NCBI RefSeq assembly: GCF_004342285.1
Contig: NZ_SMCV01000006.1
Span: forward strand, 186,001 to 250,000
DNA: 64,000 bases
Direction: 5' to 3'
From: Klebsiella sp. BIGb0138
GTDB taxonomy: Bacteria; Pseudomonadota; Gammaproteobacteria; Enterobacterales; Enterobacteriaceae
In this document: in pieces, positions 40,780 through 52,277 of the stretch
Layout: every line of letters starts with the position of its first letter
How positions within the stretch are numbered: position 1 is the stretch's first letter
Made by a program: the position numbers and the translations under genes
Notes under the pieces: generated by a model
Databases searched by the model: none
What the model was told of the DNA's origin: nothing
What the model saw: only the letters and a program-made list of their open reading frames with translations

Positions 40780-42447
40780 GTGGCTCAATTCGTTTATACC
40801 ATGCATCGTGTCGGCAAAGTGGTTCCGCCGAAACGACATATTTTGAAAAATATCTCCCTGAGCTTCTTCCCTGGCGCGAAGATCGGCGTTCTCGGTCTGA
40901 ACGGCGCCGGTAAGTCCACCCTGCTACGCATTATGGCCGGTATCGATACCGATATTGAAGGTGAAGCCCGTCCGCAGCCGGGTCTTAAAATTGGCTATCT
41001 GCCGCAGGAGCCGCAGCTGAACCCGGAGCAAACCGTTCGTGAGTCCGTGGAAGAAGCGGTTGCCGAAGTGGTTAGCGCGCTGAAGGGCCTGGACGAGGTG
41101 TATGCGAAGTACGCCGAGCCGGATGCCGATTTCGATAAGCTCGCGGCGCAGCAGGGCAAGTTCGAAGAGATTATCCAGGCGCACGACGGCCACAACCTGA
41201 ACGTTCAGCTGGAGCGTGCGGCCGATGCCCTGCGTCTGCCGGACTGGGACGCGAAAATCGCCAACCTTTCCGGGGGGGAACGCCGCCGCGTGGCGCTGTG
41301 CCGCCTGCTGCTGGAAAAACCGGACATGTTGCTACTCGACGAACCGACTAACCACCTGGATGCCGAATCCGTGGCGTGGCTGGAACGCTTCCTCCACGAC
41401 TTCGAAGGTACCGTGGTGGCGATTACCCACGACCGTTACTTCCTCGATAACGTGGCCGGCTGGATCCTCGAACTCGACCGCGGCGAAGGGATTCCGTGGG
41501 AAGGCAACTACTCTTCATGGCTGGAGCAGAAAGATCAGCGTCTGGCGCAGGAAGCCTCTCAGGAAGCGGCGCGCCGCAAATCAATTGAGAAAGAGCTGGA
41601 ATGGGTACGCCAGGGCGCGAAAGGCCGTCAGTCGAAGGGCAAAGCCCGTCTGGCGCGCTTTGAAGAGCTCAACAACGTTGAGTATCAGAAGCGTAACGAA
41701 ACCAACGAACTGTTTATTCCGCCTGGAGCCCGTCTGGGGGATAAAGTCGTTGAGGTGAGCAACCTGCGTAAATCCTACGGCGATCGCCTGCTGATCGACG
41801 ATCTGACCTTCTCCGTACCGAAAGGAGCCATCGTCGGGATCATCGGGCCGAACGGCGCGGGTAAATCGACCCTGTTCCGCATGATGTCCGGCCAGGAACA
41901 GCCGGATGCCGGCTCTATCACCCTCGGTGAAACCGTGAAGCTGGCGTCCGTCGATCAGTTCCGTGACGCGATGGATAACAGCAAAACCGTCTGGGAAGAA
42001 GTTTCCGGCGGGCTGGATATCATGAAGATCGGCAACACCGAGATGCCAAGCCGCGCCTACGTCGGCCGCTTCAACTTTAAAGGTGTCGATCAGGGTAAAC
42101 GCGTTGGCGAATTGTCCGGCGGCGAGCGCGGTCGTCTGCACCTGGCGAAGCTGCTGCAGGTTGGCGGCAACGTGCTGCTGCTCGATGAACCGACCAACGA
42201 CCTGGATATCGAAACTCTGCGCGCGTTGGAAAACGCCCTGCTGGAGTTCCCGGGCTGCGCGATGGTCATCTCGCACGACCGTTGGTTCCTCGACCGTATC
42301 GCCACCCACATTCTGGATTACCAGGATGAAGGCAAGGTGGAGTTCTTCGAAGGTAACTTTACCGAATACGAAGAGTATAAGAAACGCACCCTCGGCGCCG
42401 ATGCGCTGGAGCCGAAGCGAATCAAATACAAGCGTATCGCGAAGTAA
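40780..42447 (+). CDS. ettA: energy-dependent translational throttle ABC-F protein EttA
   Basis: ABC-F ATPase that binds the ribosomal E site and gates entry into elongation according to ADP/ATP ratio. Two ABC cassettes: Walker [10 protein letters not shown] and GPNGAGKST, signatures [13 protein letters not shown] and [13 protein letters not shown], and Walker [12 protein letters not shown] and [11 protein letters not shown], joined by the charged P-site tRNA-interaction linker (~240-325). The start is GTG at 40780 ([10 protein letters not shown]) with AGAGGCG upstream; 555 residues as in E. coli. Ends at a very strong terminator. Confidence 0.98.
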   Translation: MAQFVYTMHRVGKVVPPKRHILKNISLSFFPGAKIGVLGLNGAGKSTLLRIMAGIDTDIEGEARPQPGLKIGYLPQEPQLNPEQTVRESVEEAVAEVVSALKGLDEVYAKYAEPDADFDKLAAQQGKFEEIIQAHDGHNLNVQLERAADALRLPDWDAKIANLSGGERRRVALCRLLLEKPDMLLLDEPTNHLDAESVAWLERFLHDFEGTVVAITHDRYFLDNVAGWILELDRGEGIPWEGNYSSWLEQKDQRLAQEASQEAARRKSIEKELEWVRQGAKGRQSKGKARLARFEELNNVEYQKRNETNELFIPPGARLGDKVVEVSNLRKSYGDRLLIDDLTFSVPKGAIVGIIGPNGAGKSTLFRMMSGQEQPDAGSITLGETVKLASVDQFRDAMDNSKTVWEEVSGGLDIMKIGNTEMPSRAYVGRFNFKGVDQGKRVGELSGGERGRLHLAKLLQVGGNVLLLDEPTNDLDIETLRALENALLEFPGCAMVISHDRWFLDRIATHILDYQDEGKVEFFEGNFTEYEEYKKRTLGADALEPKRIKYKRIAK

Positions 42448-42526
42448 GCCACGCAGTCATAAAACGGGCGGCTCATACTATAATGCCGATCATTTAAGGA
42501 TTCATTGGCCGCTCCTGTGGTGACAT

Positions 42527-42564
42527 AAAAATCCGTAATCACAGCGTGATTACGGATTTTTTTA
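42527..42564 (+). terminator. ettA terminator
   Basis: A 16-bp perfect stem (42527-42542 with 42546-42561) around a 3-base AGC core is followed by TTTTTTT. It lies 80 bp after the ettA stop. Confidence 0.93.
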
Positions 42565-43166
42565 TGCGGGGAAGCCAGAAAACGGATGTCCTGCGGAATA
42601 TTCCGCTGACTTCCGAGGAATGTTCCGTTCACGGTGAATGCATCACTTTTCTCACCCCCGCGCTGCCAGCCTGTGACCGCTCTGTCGCTATATCGTTGCT
42701 GAACGTTTTTTCAGCAACGACCATTATGTCAGCATGGAACATCGGGACAGACAGCAGGGGGTTGGGACGGCTAAAAATCGCTGAGGCGCAGGCGGCCCCG
42801 AAGGGGTGAGCTCCAGAGGGAGGGGCGAACAACCTGGCGGAGGCAAGCCTTACGGGGAAGTGACCTCTTGCCGTCCGCGAAAAGCCAGACGGCGAAGACG
42901 GGAGACGAAGGTGTCGCGCAGCGACGATTTTTCTTGCCTGAATGCCGGGTTCCCGGGGCCGGACGAAACCGGCCCCGGGCAGTTCACCTGCATGGCGGGA
43001 AACAAAAGTGTGCGAAACATATGGTGATATTCCACCGTAAGCGAACGGGATATTTTACAGCACAAGCGAAGAAAACAGCTTCGCCAAACCACCGTTTACC
43101 GGCATCACGTCACGCCACGATAAACCCTAAAAATATGCTGGCCGCCTTGAGTGACCAGCAGGACGA
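42565..43166. other. gene-poor, hairpin-rich segment between ettA and nadR
   Basis: About 600 bp with no supported gene, although ettA and nadR are near neighbours in E. coli. Features seen: a 14-bp palindrome GCGGAATATTCCGC (42593-42606); a 9-bp stem (42694-42702 with 42711-42719); short GC stems around 42796-42824; a GTCGC/GCGAC stem (42912-42924); and an 11-bp stem CCCGGGGCCGG/CCGGCCCCGGG (42952-42962 with 42969-42979). Two plus-strand frames (42806-43027 and 42868-43166 onward) stay open and end at or near nadR. The text between 42780 and 43140 looks like small-ORF DNA of P4-type satellite prophages, but that is only an impression. See findings. Confidence 0.5.
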
Positions 43167-44399
43167 TCAGCCCGGCTCGCCCATCAGCTGTTTCACCAGC
43201 TCGACGCAGCGCAGGAAGCGCGTATCGTAGTCCGGCTCTTTGACATGCACGAAGTCAATCTCATTTTCTTTAAGCAACGACACCAGCAGGGTCTGGAACT
43301 CTTTGCGATCCACCGAGCTGCCGAGGCTGCGTAAACCATCGGCCACCCACGGGGTATTGTTCTCCAGCAGGATCACCAGGTCGAAGCGATACTCGTCGAT
43401 CAGCGCCTGCACGAAAGGGTGCTCGCGCCCCTCATATTTAAGGCAGAAGGCCTGGGTACTGACAAAATCGGTATCGATAAACGCCACTTTATTAGCATAT
43501 TTCACTGCAAAATCAATGTACTGAGCATGACCAAGCGCGATTTTGTCATAATCGGAATACTGCAACGCCATCTCGTCGCCGCCGAGGTGCGAGAAGACGT
43601 AATCACGGCCATACTCCCAGGCGCTGGTGGTATTAAAAATGTTCGAGAGCTTATTCACCAGCGTCGATTTACCGCTCGACTCGCCGCCGAGGATCGCCAC
43701 CGTACGCACGAAGAACGGCTTCACTTCCGTTGGGATATATTCCCAGTAGCGGAACGGGTTTTCACGGATCTGCCCGCCGCTGATGCTCATAAAGGTGCGC
43801 TTAGGATCGATCAGCACGGTTTCGATCCCCAGATGCTGTAAATACTGGTGCGCATCCGCCTCTTCCGAGGTGTAGATCCAGTTTGGCTGAATGCCCTTAT
43901 CGCTCATAAATCCGCGGATCCCGCGGCTCCAGACGTCCCAGCCGTGTGGGTAAGGCTCCATCCCCTCTTCATTAAACGCATGAATGCGGATGTTTTTCTG
44001 ATATTTGAAGGTTTGCAGCAGCCAGCGCAAACGGTCAGAGACCGTCGGCTGTTGCGACATCGCGCTGTCTTCGAACAGCTGACGATCGCGGGTATCGTCG
44101 TAGCCCATAATGATGTGCAGTTCGTCCACCTGGCTACAGGCGCGCTGAATCAAATAGATGTGCCCGGTATGCAGCGGGTAAAACTTACCAAACACCACGC
44201 CGACGCTCTTTTGCTGACGCGGAAACTCAAGGCCGAGAAAACGGTGCAGCGCTTCCAGCTTCTGCGCGCTTGGGCTTTTGATTTTGGCATTCAACAGTTG
44301 GCTCAGATAGCCTTTGGTCATTCCGCTGGCTTCCGCCACCTGCTGCAGCGTACAGCCCTTCTGCTTAATGGCGGTTTTGAGATAGTCGAACGATGACAC
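43167..44399 (-). CDS. nadR: trifunctional NAD biosynthesis regulator NadR
   Basis: Repressor of NAD synthesis genes and also nicotinamide mononucleotide adenylyltransferase and ribosylnicotinamide kinase. Order: N-terminal HTH (~1-55, GCTLQQVAEASGMTKGYLSQ), NMNAT domain (~63-229) with GKFYPLHTGH at 71-80, and a C-terminal kinase domain with P-loop GGESSGKST (~237). The 410 residues match E. coli. It follows radA by 142 bp on the same strand. Confidence 0.97.
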   Translation of the reverse strand: MSSFDYLKTAIKQKGCTLQQVAEASGMTKGYLSQLLNAKIKSPSAQKLEALHRFLGLEFPRQQKSVGVVFGKFYPLHTGHIYLIQRACSQVDELHIIMGYDDTRDRQLFEDSAMSQQPTVSDRLRWLLQTFKYQKNIRIHAFNEEGMEPYPHGWDVWSRGIRGFMSDKGIQPNWIYTSEEADAHQYLQHLGIETVLIDPKRTFMSISGGQIRENPFRYWEYIPTEVKPFFVRTVAILGGESSGKSTLVNKLSNIFNTTSAWEYGRDYVFSHLGGDEMALQYSDYDKIALGHAQYIDFAVKYANKVAFIDTDFVSTQAFCLKYEGREHPFVQALIDEYRFDLVILLENNTPWVADGLRSLGSSVDRKEFQTLLVSLLKENEIDFVHVKEPDYDTRFLRCVELVKQLMGEPG

Positions 44400-44541
44400 A
44401 AGAGCCTCCTGCTTTACTAAAAATAAAGAAAATACCCGATGGCTTTCTGCTGGCGGGCAGGCGGCAAACGAGTGAACGCCATGACCCGGGTGAACGAACG
44501 CCGCCTACGCCTCTGCCGCCGCAAAGGCGACGGGTATTTAA

Positions 44542-45924
44542 TTATAAGTCGTCAAAGACACTTAGTGCGTCTGAAAGCTTTTTCACACCAAAGATTTGCA
44601 TCCCTTCCGGCGCTTTTTTCGGCACGTTGGCCGCCGGGACAATAGCGCGGCGGAAGCCGTGCTTCGCCGCCTCGGAGATACGCTCCAGGCCGCTGGGCAC
44701 CGGACGGATCTCGCCGGACAGCCCCACTTCACCAAAGACCACCAGATCGTGCGGCAGCGGACGATCGCGCAGGCTGGAGACCATCGCCAGCAGCAGCGCC
44801 AGATCGGCGCTGGTTTCCGCCACCTTCACCCCGCCAACAACGTTCACAAACACGTCCTGATCGGCCATTTGCAGCCCGCCGTGGCGGTGCAGTACCGCCA
44901 GCAAAATGGCCAGACGGTTTTGTTCCAGCCCTACCGCCACGCGGCGCGGATTAGACATCATCGAGTGATCGACCAGCGCCTGAATCTCCACCAGCAGCGG
45001 ACGGGTGCCTTCCCAGACCACCATCACCGAACTGCCGGAGGTGACTTCGTCGCCGCGGCTGAGGAAAATCGCGGAAGGGTTGCTGATTTCACGCAGCCCC
45101 TGTTCGGTCATCGCGAAAACGCCCAGCTCATTCACCGCGCCGAAGCGGTTTTTATGGCTGCGTAAGGTGCGAAAGCGCGAGTCGGCGTCGCCATCCAGCA
45201 GCACCGAGCAGTCAATACAGTGCTCCAGAACCTTCGGCCCGGCCAGCGAGCCATCTTTGGTCACATGACCCACCATCACAATCGCCACGCCGCGCGTTTT
45301 CGCAAAGCGCGTCAGATAGGCCGCGGTTTCGCGCACCTGGGCAACGCTGCCCGGCGACGACTGCACGTCGGCCATATGCATCACCTGGATCGAGTCGATG
45401 ACCATCAGCTGCGGCTTTTCTTCATCGGCTATCTGGCAGATTTGCTCAATGCTGGTCTCGGAGAGCATATTGAGATTGGCGGTCGGCAGCCCGAGGCGGT
45501 GCGCGCGCATCGCCACCTGCTGCAACGACTCTTCCCCGGTGACGTACAGCGTTTTCATGCTTTCCGCCAGCCGGCACAGCGTTTGCAGCAGCAGCGTCGA
45601 TTTACCGGCCCCCGGGCTACCGCCAATCAGAATCGCGCTGCCCGGCACCACGCCGCCGCCGAGGACGCGGTCAAACTCTTTAAATCCGGTGGAAAAACGC
45701 GGTAGCGCCTCAAGGCTGATCTCCGACAGCTTTTGCACCTTCGACACGCCGGCATTACCGGCATAGCCCGTCAGGCGTTCGTTTCTCGCCACCTGCGGCG
45801 AAGCGGCAATACGCACCTCAGTGATGGTATTCCAGGCATGACAGGCGCTGCACTGCCCCTGCCAGCGCGGGTAATCCGCACCACATTCATTACAGACAAA
45901 TGCGCGTTTTGGAGCTTTCGCCAC
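44542..45924 (-). CDS. radA: DNA repair protein RadA
   Basis: RecA-like ATPase that helps branch migration during recombination. It has an N-terminal zinc finger (Cys11, Cys14, Cys25, Cys28), a RecA core with Walker A GGSPGAGKST, the RadA-specific KNRFG motif in SHKNRFGAVNE, and a C-terminal Lon-protease-like domain without the catalytic serine. 460 residues as in E. coli. It lies 9 bp after serB and is co-transcribed. Confidence 0.97.
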   Translation of the reverse strand: MAKAPKRAFVCNECGADYPRWQGQCSACHAWNTITEVRIAASPQVARNERLTGYAGNAGVSKVQKLSEISLEALPRFSTGFKEFDRVLGGGVVPGSAILIGGSPGAGKSTLLLQTLCRLAESMKTLYVTGEESLQQVAMRAHRLGLPTANLNMLSETSIEQICQIADEEKPQLMVIDSIQVMHMADVQSSPGSVAQVRETAAYLTRFAKTRGVAIVMVGHVTKDGSLAGPKVLEHCIDCSVLLDGDADSRFRTLRSHKNRFGAVNELGVFAMTEQGLREISNPSAIFLSRGDEVTSGSSVMVVWEGTRPLLVEIQALVDHSMMSNPRRVAVGLEQNRLAILLAVLHRHGGLQMADQDVFVNVVGGVKVAETSADLALLLAMVSSLRDRPLPHDLVVFGEVGLSGEIRPVPSGLERISEAAKHGFRRAIVPAANVPKKAPEGMQIFGVKKLSDALSVFDDL

Positions 45925-45933
45925 GTTAACCTC

Positions 45934-46905
45934 TTACTTTTGATTCATGCTGCCCGAGAGGATACAGAATACCCCCATCAGGTCAGCGTGGCGGATGGTG
46001 ACCTCCGCCAGCTCATTCACTTTGGGTTTAGCATGATAGGCGATCCCCAGACCCGCCGCCTTAATCATCGGTAAATCGTTGGCGCCATCGCCGATTGCCA
46101 CGGTTTGCGTCGGCGGAATTTCATATTTCTCCGCCAGTTTGCGCAACGTCGCGGCCTTATATTTCGCATCAACGATATCGCCAATCACGTTACCGGTCAG
46201 TTTACCATCCATAATCTCCAGCTCATTGGCGACCACGGCGTCAAGATGCAGCTTATCGCGCAGATATTCGGCGAAGAAGGTAAAGCCGCCGGAGGCAATC
46301 GCCACCTTCCAGCCCAGCGTTTCCAGCTTCAGCACCAGCTGCGTCAGCCCCGGCATCAGCGGCAGCGATTCACGCACCTGCAGCAGAATATTGGCATCGG
46401 CATCTTTTAGCGTCGCCACCCGCTGACGCAGGCTGGCGGTAAAATCCAGTTCGCCGCGCATCGCGCGTTCGGTCACTTCCGACACCAGCTCGCCGGTCCC
46501 GGCCAGTTTGGCGATCTCATCAATGCACTCGATCCGAATCGCCGTGGAGTCCATATCCATCACCAGCAGCCCCGGCGTGCGCAGGTGCGGGATTTTACCC
46601 AACGGCGCCACATCCAGCCCCGCTTCGTGCGCCAGGCGGGTCGCCCGCTGGGTCAGCGAGCCCGCCAGGCGAATCACCTGGTAGTCTTCGACAACCCAGG
46701 ATGCGACGATAACCAGCGCCGCCCCCAGTTCGTGCTGCCAGGCCGTCAAACGACGCTTATCAAGACCGCGCCCGTAGAGTAACCAGCCGCTGCGTCCAGC
46801 GTGATAATCCAGCGGCATGACCTCATCACCGCTTAGCGAAAGCGGTAATCCAGGCCACAGGGAAACATCTTCAGGCAGGTCGCACCAGGTCAAACTGTTT
46901 GGCAT
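45934..46905 (-). CDS. serB: phosphoserine phosphatase
   Basis: Last step of serine synthesis. HAD phosphatase with nucleophile Asp117 and acid Asp119 in LVMDMDSTAI, SGGFTFFAEYL (motif II) and VAIGDGANDLPMIKAAG (motif IV), preceded by an ~100-residue N-terminal regulatory region. 323 residues, one more than E. coli. Divergent from smp across 103 bp; forms serB-radA with radA downstream. Confidence 0.97.
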   Translation of the reverse strand: MPNSLTWCDLPEDVSLWPGLPLSLSGDEVMPLDYHAGRSGWLLYGRGLDKRRLTAWQHELGAALVIVASWVVEDYQVIRLAGSLTQRATRLAHEAGLDVAPLGKIPHLRTPGLLVMDMDSTAIRIECIDEIAKLAGTGELVSEVTERAMRGELDFTASLRQRVATLKDADANILLQVRESLPLMPGLTQLVLKLETLGWKVAIASGGFTFFAEYLRDKLHLDAVVANELEIMDGKLTGNVIGDIVDAKYKAATLRKLAEKYEIPPTQTVAIGDGANDLPMIKAAGLGIAYHAKPKVNELAEVTIRHADLMGVFCILSGSMNQK

Positions 46906-47008
46906 TACGGCTCCACATTTCTTTATTCAGACCAGGAAAATAACGCATGAGGCTACCTTGTAACCAACGCTTCTGGCAACATTAAGCTGTAAATATTAAA
47001 GGTGGAAT

Positions 47009-47644
47009 ATGGTACGCGCAAAACTGAAATTCCGACTGCATCGCGCCGTCATTGTTCTTATCTGTCTCGCACTGCTTGTCGCCCTGATGCAAGGCGCGTC
47101 GTGGTTCAGCCAGAACAGCCAAAAGCAACGTAATCCGCAGTTAGAAGAACTGGCCCGCACCCTTGCGCAGCAGGTTACGCTGAATCTGGCGCCGATGATG
47201 CGTAGCGAAACGCCCGACGAGAAGCGCATTGGCCAGCTGCTGGAACAGCTTACGCAACGGAGCCGCATCCTTGATGCCGGCGTCTATGACGACCAGGGCG
47301 ATTTGGTCGCCCGCTCCGGCGAAGGCGTCGACGTGCGCGACCGGCTGGCGCTGGACGGCAAAAAAGCCGGCGGCTATTTCAATCAGCAAATCGTCGAACC
47401 CATCGCGGGTAAAAACGGCCCGCTGGGCTATCTGCGCCTGACGCTGGATACCCATACCTTAGCCACCGAGGCGAAACAGGTGGATAATACCACCAATATT
47501 CTACGCCTGATGCTGCTGCTGTCGCTGGCCATCGGCGTCGTCCTGACCCGCACCTTGCTGCAGGGGAAGCGCACCCGCTGGCAGCAATCGCCCTTCCTGC
47601 TCACCGCCAATAAGCCGGTACAGGACGAAGATAAAGATGAATAA
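47009..47644 (+). CDS. smp: membrane protein Smp (YtjB)
   Basis: Inner-membrane protein of unknown function. The 211 residues have a basic N-terminus, a first helix (~14-30, [16 protein letters not shown]), a periplasmic domain (~35-160) and a second helix (~168-186, [18 protein letters not shown]) with a basic cytosolic tail; the layout recalls sensor input domains. An AGGTGG ribosome site precedes the ATG. lplA starts 11 bp after its stop, so the two are co-transcribed. Confidence 0.9.
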   Translation: MVRAKLKFRLHRAVIVLICLALLVALMQGASWFSQNSQKQRNPQLEELARTLAQQVTLNLAPMMRSETPDEKRIGQLLEQLTQRSRILDAGVYDDQGDLVARSGEGVDVRDRLALDGKKAGGYFNQQIVEPIAGKNGPLGYLRLTLDTHTLATEAKQVDNTTNILRLMLLLSLAIGVVLTRTLLQGKRTRWQQSPFLLTANKPVQDEDKDE

Positions 47645-47655
47645 GGAAATCCCCG

Positions 47656-48672
47656 ATGTCGACGCTACGCCTGCTGCTCTCAGACTCCTACGACCCCTGG
47701 TTCAACCTCGCGGTAGAAGAGTCTATTTTCCGCCAGATGCCCGCCACGCAGCGGGTGCTATTTCTGTGGCGCAACGCTGACACGGTGGTCATTGGCCGGG
47801 CGCAAAACCCGTGGAAAGAGTGCAACACCCGCCGGATGGAAGAGGACAACGTGCGTCTGGCGCGCCGCAGCAGCGGCGGCGGCGCGGTATTCCACGACCT
47901 GGGCAATACCTGCTTTACCTTTATGGCGGGGAAGCCGGAGTACGATAAAACCGTCTCGACGCAAATTGTGCTGGCCGCGCTCAACGCGCTCGGCGTGACG
48001 GCGGAGGCTTCCGGGCGCAATGACCTGGTGGTCAAAACCGCCGAAGGCGATCGCAAAGTCTCCGGCTCGGCCTACCGGGAAACCCTCGACCGCGGCTTTC
48101 ACCACGGCACGCTGCTGCTGAATGCCGATTTAAGCCGCCTGGCGAACTATCTCAACCCGGATCAAAAGAAGCTGCAGGCAAAGGGCATTACCTCGGTACG
48201 CGGCCGCGTCGCCAATCTGGTCGACCTGCTGCCGGGTATTACCCATCAGCAGGTCTGCGCCGCGATTGAGGAGGCCTTTTTCAACTATTATGGCGAGCGC
48301 GTGGCTGCGGAAGTGATTTCGCCGGATAACACGCCGGATCTGCCGAACTTTGCCGAAACCTTCGCCCGCCAGAGCAGCTGGGCATGGAATTTTGGTCAGG
48401 CGCCCGCCTTCTCTCATCTGCTGGATGAGCGCTTTCGCTGGGGAGGCGTCGAACTGCATTTCGACGTCGAGAAGGGTCATATCACCCGCGCACAGGTGTT
48501 CACCGATAGCCTGAACCCGGCGCCGCTGGAAGCGCTGGCGGCACGCTTGCAGGGCAGTCCGTATCGCGCCGAGGCGCTGCGGCAGGCATGTGAAGCGCTA
48601 CGGGCGGATTTCCCCGAGCAGGAACAGGAGCTACGTGAGCTGTCCGCATGGATAGCGGGTGCGGTGCGGTAA
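47656..48672 (+). CDS. lplA: lipoate-protein ligase A
   Basis: Activates exogenous lipoate with ATP and transfers it to E2 subunits and GcvH. The 338 residues equal E. coli LplA: the catalytic domain has [15 protein letters not shown] and the lysine-bearing [11 protein letters not shown] block (Lys ~133), plus a C-terminal accessory domain. Second gene after smp. Convergent with deoD; the 83-bp gap has a weak hairpin CTCCCC/GGGGAG (48728-48744). Confidence 0.97.
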   Translation: MSTLRLLLSDSYDPWFNLAVEESIFRQMPATQRVLFLWRNADTVVIGRAQNPWKECNTRRMEEDNVRLARRSSGGGAVFHDLGNTCFTFMAGKPEYDKTVSTQIVLAALNALGVTAEASGRNDLVVKTAEGDRKVSGSAYRETLDRGFHHGTLLLNADLSRLANYLNPDQKKLQAKGITSVRGRVANLVDLLPGITHQQVCAAIEEAFFNYYGERVAAEVISPDNTPDLPNFAETFARQSSWAWNFGQAPAFSHLLDERFRWGGVELHFDVEKGHITRAQVFTDSLNPAPLEALAARLQGSPYRAEALRQACEALRADFPEQEQELRELSAWIAGAVR

Positions 48673-48755
48673 CGGGGGGAGAAAGGTATCTGCTGCGGCG
48701 TGAGCGCCTTAGCGGGAAACCGCGGCCCTCCCCAAATCGGGGAGAGCCGTTCGTC

Positions 48756-49475
48756 TTACTCTTGATCGCCGAGCAGAACAGATTCGAGGGCGATTTTGAT
48801 CATATCGTTGAAGGTGGTCTGACGCTCGGCAGCGGTAGTCTGCTCGTGCGTACGGATATGGTCAGAGACGGTGCAGATAGTCAGCGCTTTCGCCCCGAAC
48901 TCCGCCGCCACGCCGTAGATACCGGCCGCTTCCATTTCCACGCCCAGGATGCCGTATTTTTCCATGACGTCGAACATTGACGGGTCCGGCGTGTAGAACA
49001 GGTCGGCGGAGAAAATGTTACCCACGCGGGCGTCTACGCCCAGCGCTTTCGCGGCGTCAACGGCGTTACGCACCATGCCGAAGTCAGCAATCGCCGCAAA
49101 GTCATGGTCCTTAAAACGCAGACGGTTTACTTTAGAGTCGGTGCACGCGCCCATACCGATCACCACGTCACGCAGTTTCACATCAGCGCGTACCGCGCCG
49201 CAGGAACCCACGCGAATGATCTTCTTCACACCAAAATCGGTGATCAGCTCTTTGGTATAGATGGAGCAGGAGGGGATACCCATACCGTGGCCCATCACGG
49301 AGATTTTGCGGCCTTTATAGGTACCGGTGAAGCCCAGCATGCCACGCACGTTGTTCACTTCGCGCACATCTTCGAGGAAAGTTTCGGCAATATGCTTCGC
49401 ACGCAGCGGGTCGCCCGGCATCAGCACGACGTCAGCGAAATCACCCATCTCGGCGTTAATGTGTGGAGTTGCCAT
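48756..49475 (-). CDS. deoD: purine nucleoside phosphorylase DeoD
   Basis: Phosphorolysis of purine (deoxy)ribonucleosides to base and (deoxy)ribose-1-phosphate. 239 residues, the hexameric bacterial type: [27 protein letters not shown] and [10 protein letters not shown] (nucleoside-binding Glu). The start is 58 bp after deoB. Last gene of deoCABD. Confidence 0.98.
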   Translation of the reverse strand: MATPHINAEMGDFADVVLMPGDPLRAKHIAETFLEDVREVNNVRGMLGFTGTYKGRKISVMGHGMGIPSCSIYTKELITDFGVKKIIRVGSCGAVRADVKLRDVVIGMGACTDSKVNRLRFKDHDFAAIADFGMVRNAVDAAKALGVDARVGNIFSADLFYTPDPSMFDVMEKYGILGVEMEAAGIYGVAAEFGAKALTICTVSDHIRTHEQTTAAERQTTFNDMIKIALESVLLGDQE

Positions 49476-49533
49476 CGTTTTATCCTTTTATTTTTTGTCT
49501 GCATAATGGGCGGGAAGTCCCCGCCCAAATCCA

Positions 49534-50793
<1,260 letters not shown>

Positions 50794-50809
50794 TCAGATC
50801 AGTATACCG

Positions 50810-52132
50810 TTATTCGGTTATTCGGCGATAGACCGTCGGGTTTTCTTTCGGTGCCTTATCGTCCAGTTTAATTGCCGCTTTGACGGCTTTGGCGGCGTCC
50901 TGCCAGCTGGTTTCGTCTTTGGCGTGAATCACCGCCAGCGGTCGCTGCCCGTCAACGCTATCGCCCTGGCGAACCATATCGGTAAAGCCAACGCTATAAT
51001 CAATCGGGTCGGACGCCTGGCGACGGCCGCCGCCCATCGACACCACCGCCATACCCAGCGCACGGGTGTCCATTTCGCTGACAAAGCCTTCACCATCCGC
51101 GTAGACCGCTTTGCTCAGCATGGCGGCAGGCAGATAGTTATCGTAGTTTTCAATGAAATCACGCGGGCCCTTCTGCGCGGCCACCATCCGGCCAAAGACT
51201 TCCGCCGCTTTGCCGTTATCCAGCACCGCCTGCAGCTTCGCCCGCGCCTCAGCGTCGTCCTGAGCCAGCCTGCCGGAAATCAGCATCTCGACGCACAGCG
51301 CCATGGTCACATCAAACAGACGCGGATTACGATATTCACCGGTCAGGAACTGTACCGCTTCACGGACCTCGACGGCATTGCCGGCGCTGGAGGCCAGAAC
51401 CTGGTTCATATCGGTCAGCAGCGCGGTCGTGCGTACCCCTGCGCCGTTGGAGACGCCAACGATCGCTTCGGCCAGCGCAGCAGAGAGTTCATAGGTCGGC
51501 ATAAAGGCGCCGCTACCTACTTTCACATCCATCACCAGCGCATCGAGACCTTCCGCCAGTTTTTTCGCCAGAATCGACGCGGTGATCAGCGGGATGGAGT
51601 CCACCGTCGCGGTAATATCGCGGGTGGCATAGAAACGTTTGTCGGCAGGAGCCAGCGAGCTGGTCTGCCCGATGATGGCCACGCCAACATCCTGAATAAT
51701 TTCGCGGAAACGGCTGTCGTCCGGGAAGATATCAAAGCCCGGAATGGCTTCCAGTTTGTCGAGGGTACCGCCGGTATGGCCGAGGCCGCGCCCGGAGATC
51801 ATCGGCACATAGCCGCCGCAGGCGGCAACCATCGGGCCAAGCATCAGCGACGTCACATCGCCAACCCCGCCGGTAGAGTGCTTATCGACAATTGGGCCGT
51901 TAAGGTTAAGGCTTTTCCAGTCCAGAACGGTTCCTGAATCCCGCATCGCCATGGTCAGCGAAACGCGTTCCGGCATCGACATATCGTGGAAAAAGATGGT
52001 CATCGCCAGCGCGGCGATCTGCCCTTCGGAAACGGTGTTATCGCGAATCCCGTTGATGAAAAAGCGAATTTCATCATCGCTCAGCGCGTGACCATCACGT
52101 TTTTTTCGAATAATTTCTTGTGCGAGAAACAA
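50810..52132 (-). CDS. deoA: thymidine phosphorylase
   Basis: Cleaves thymidine and deoxyuridine to base and deoxyribose-1-P. Glycosyltransferase family 3 fold with [15 protein letters not shown] and [19 protein letters not shown] use the TTG at 52132 as start, (f)[14 protein letters not shown], for 440 residues, the E. coli length and start type, with AGGGGG eight to twelve bases upstream. The frame stays open 46 codons upstream through repeat-like DNA, and that Pro/Arg-rich extension is rejected. Confidence 0.96.
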   Translation of the reverse strand: MFLAQEIIRKKRDGHALSDDEIRFFINGIRDNTVSEGQIAALAMTIFFHDMSMPERVSLTMAMRDSGTVLDWKSLNLNGPIVDKHSTGGVGDVTSLMLGPMVAACGGYVPMISGRGLGHTGGTLDKLEAIPGFDIFPDDSRFREIIQDVGVAIIGQTSSLAPADKRFYATRDITATVDSIPLITASILAKKLAEGLDALVMDVKVGSGAFMPTYELSAALAEAIVGVSNGAGVRTTALLTDMNQVLASSAGNAVEVREAVQFLTGEYRNPRLFDVTMALCVEMLISGRLAQDDAEARAKLQAVLDNGKAAEVFGRMVAAQKGPRDFIENYDNYLPAAMLSKAVYADGEGFVSEMDTRALGMAVVSMGGGRRQASDPIDYSVGFTDMVRQGDSVDGQRPLAVIHAKDETSWQDAAKAVKAAIKLDDKAPKENPTVYRRITE

Positions 52133-52189
52133 GGTAACCCCCTGAGGAATAAGGTCAGTTTTGGCGGGCGGCGTTCTCTGCGCCCGCGC

Positions 52190-52272
52190 TAAGATCCTGT
52201 CGTCCGGCCGAGCGCAGCGACGCCGGGGAGACCCAGGAGTCGGCGCTGCCGCGCCTCGTCCGGGCGACATTT
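52190..52272. repeat. REP/BIME-like palindromic repeats between deoC and deoA
   Basis: The minus strand holds two facing GC-rich palindromic units, CCCGGACGAGGCGCGGCAGC (52264 downward) and CCGGCGTCGCTGCGCTCGGC (about 52230 downward), the form of enterobacterial extragenic palindromic repeats in inverted pairs. It fills most of the 145-bp deoC-deoA gap. Copy number elsewhere in the genome cannot be judged from this window. Confidence 0.5.
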
Positions 52273-52277
52273 ACGCC

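Noticed and set aside
52133-52270. N-terminal extension of deoA to 52270
   Set aside because: The added residues are Pro/Arg-rich translation of repeat-like DNA; the TTG at 52132 has a good ribosome site and family length.
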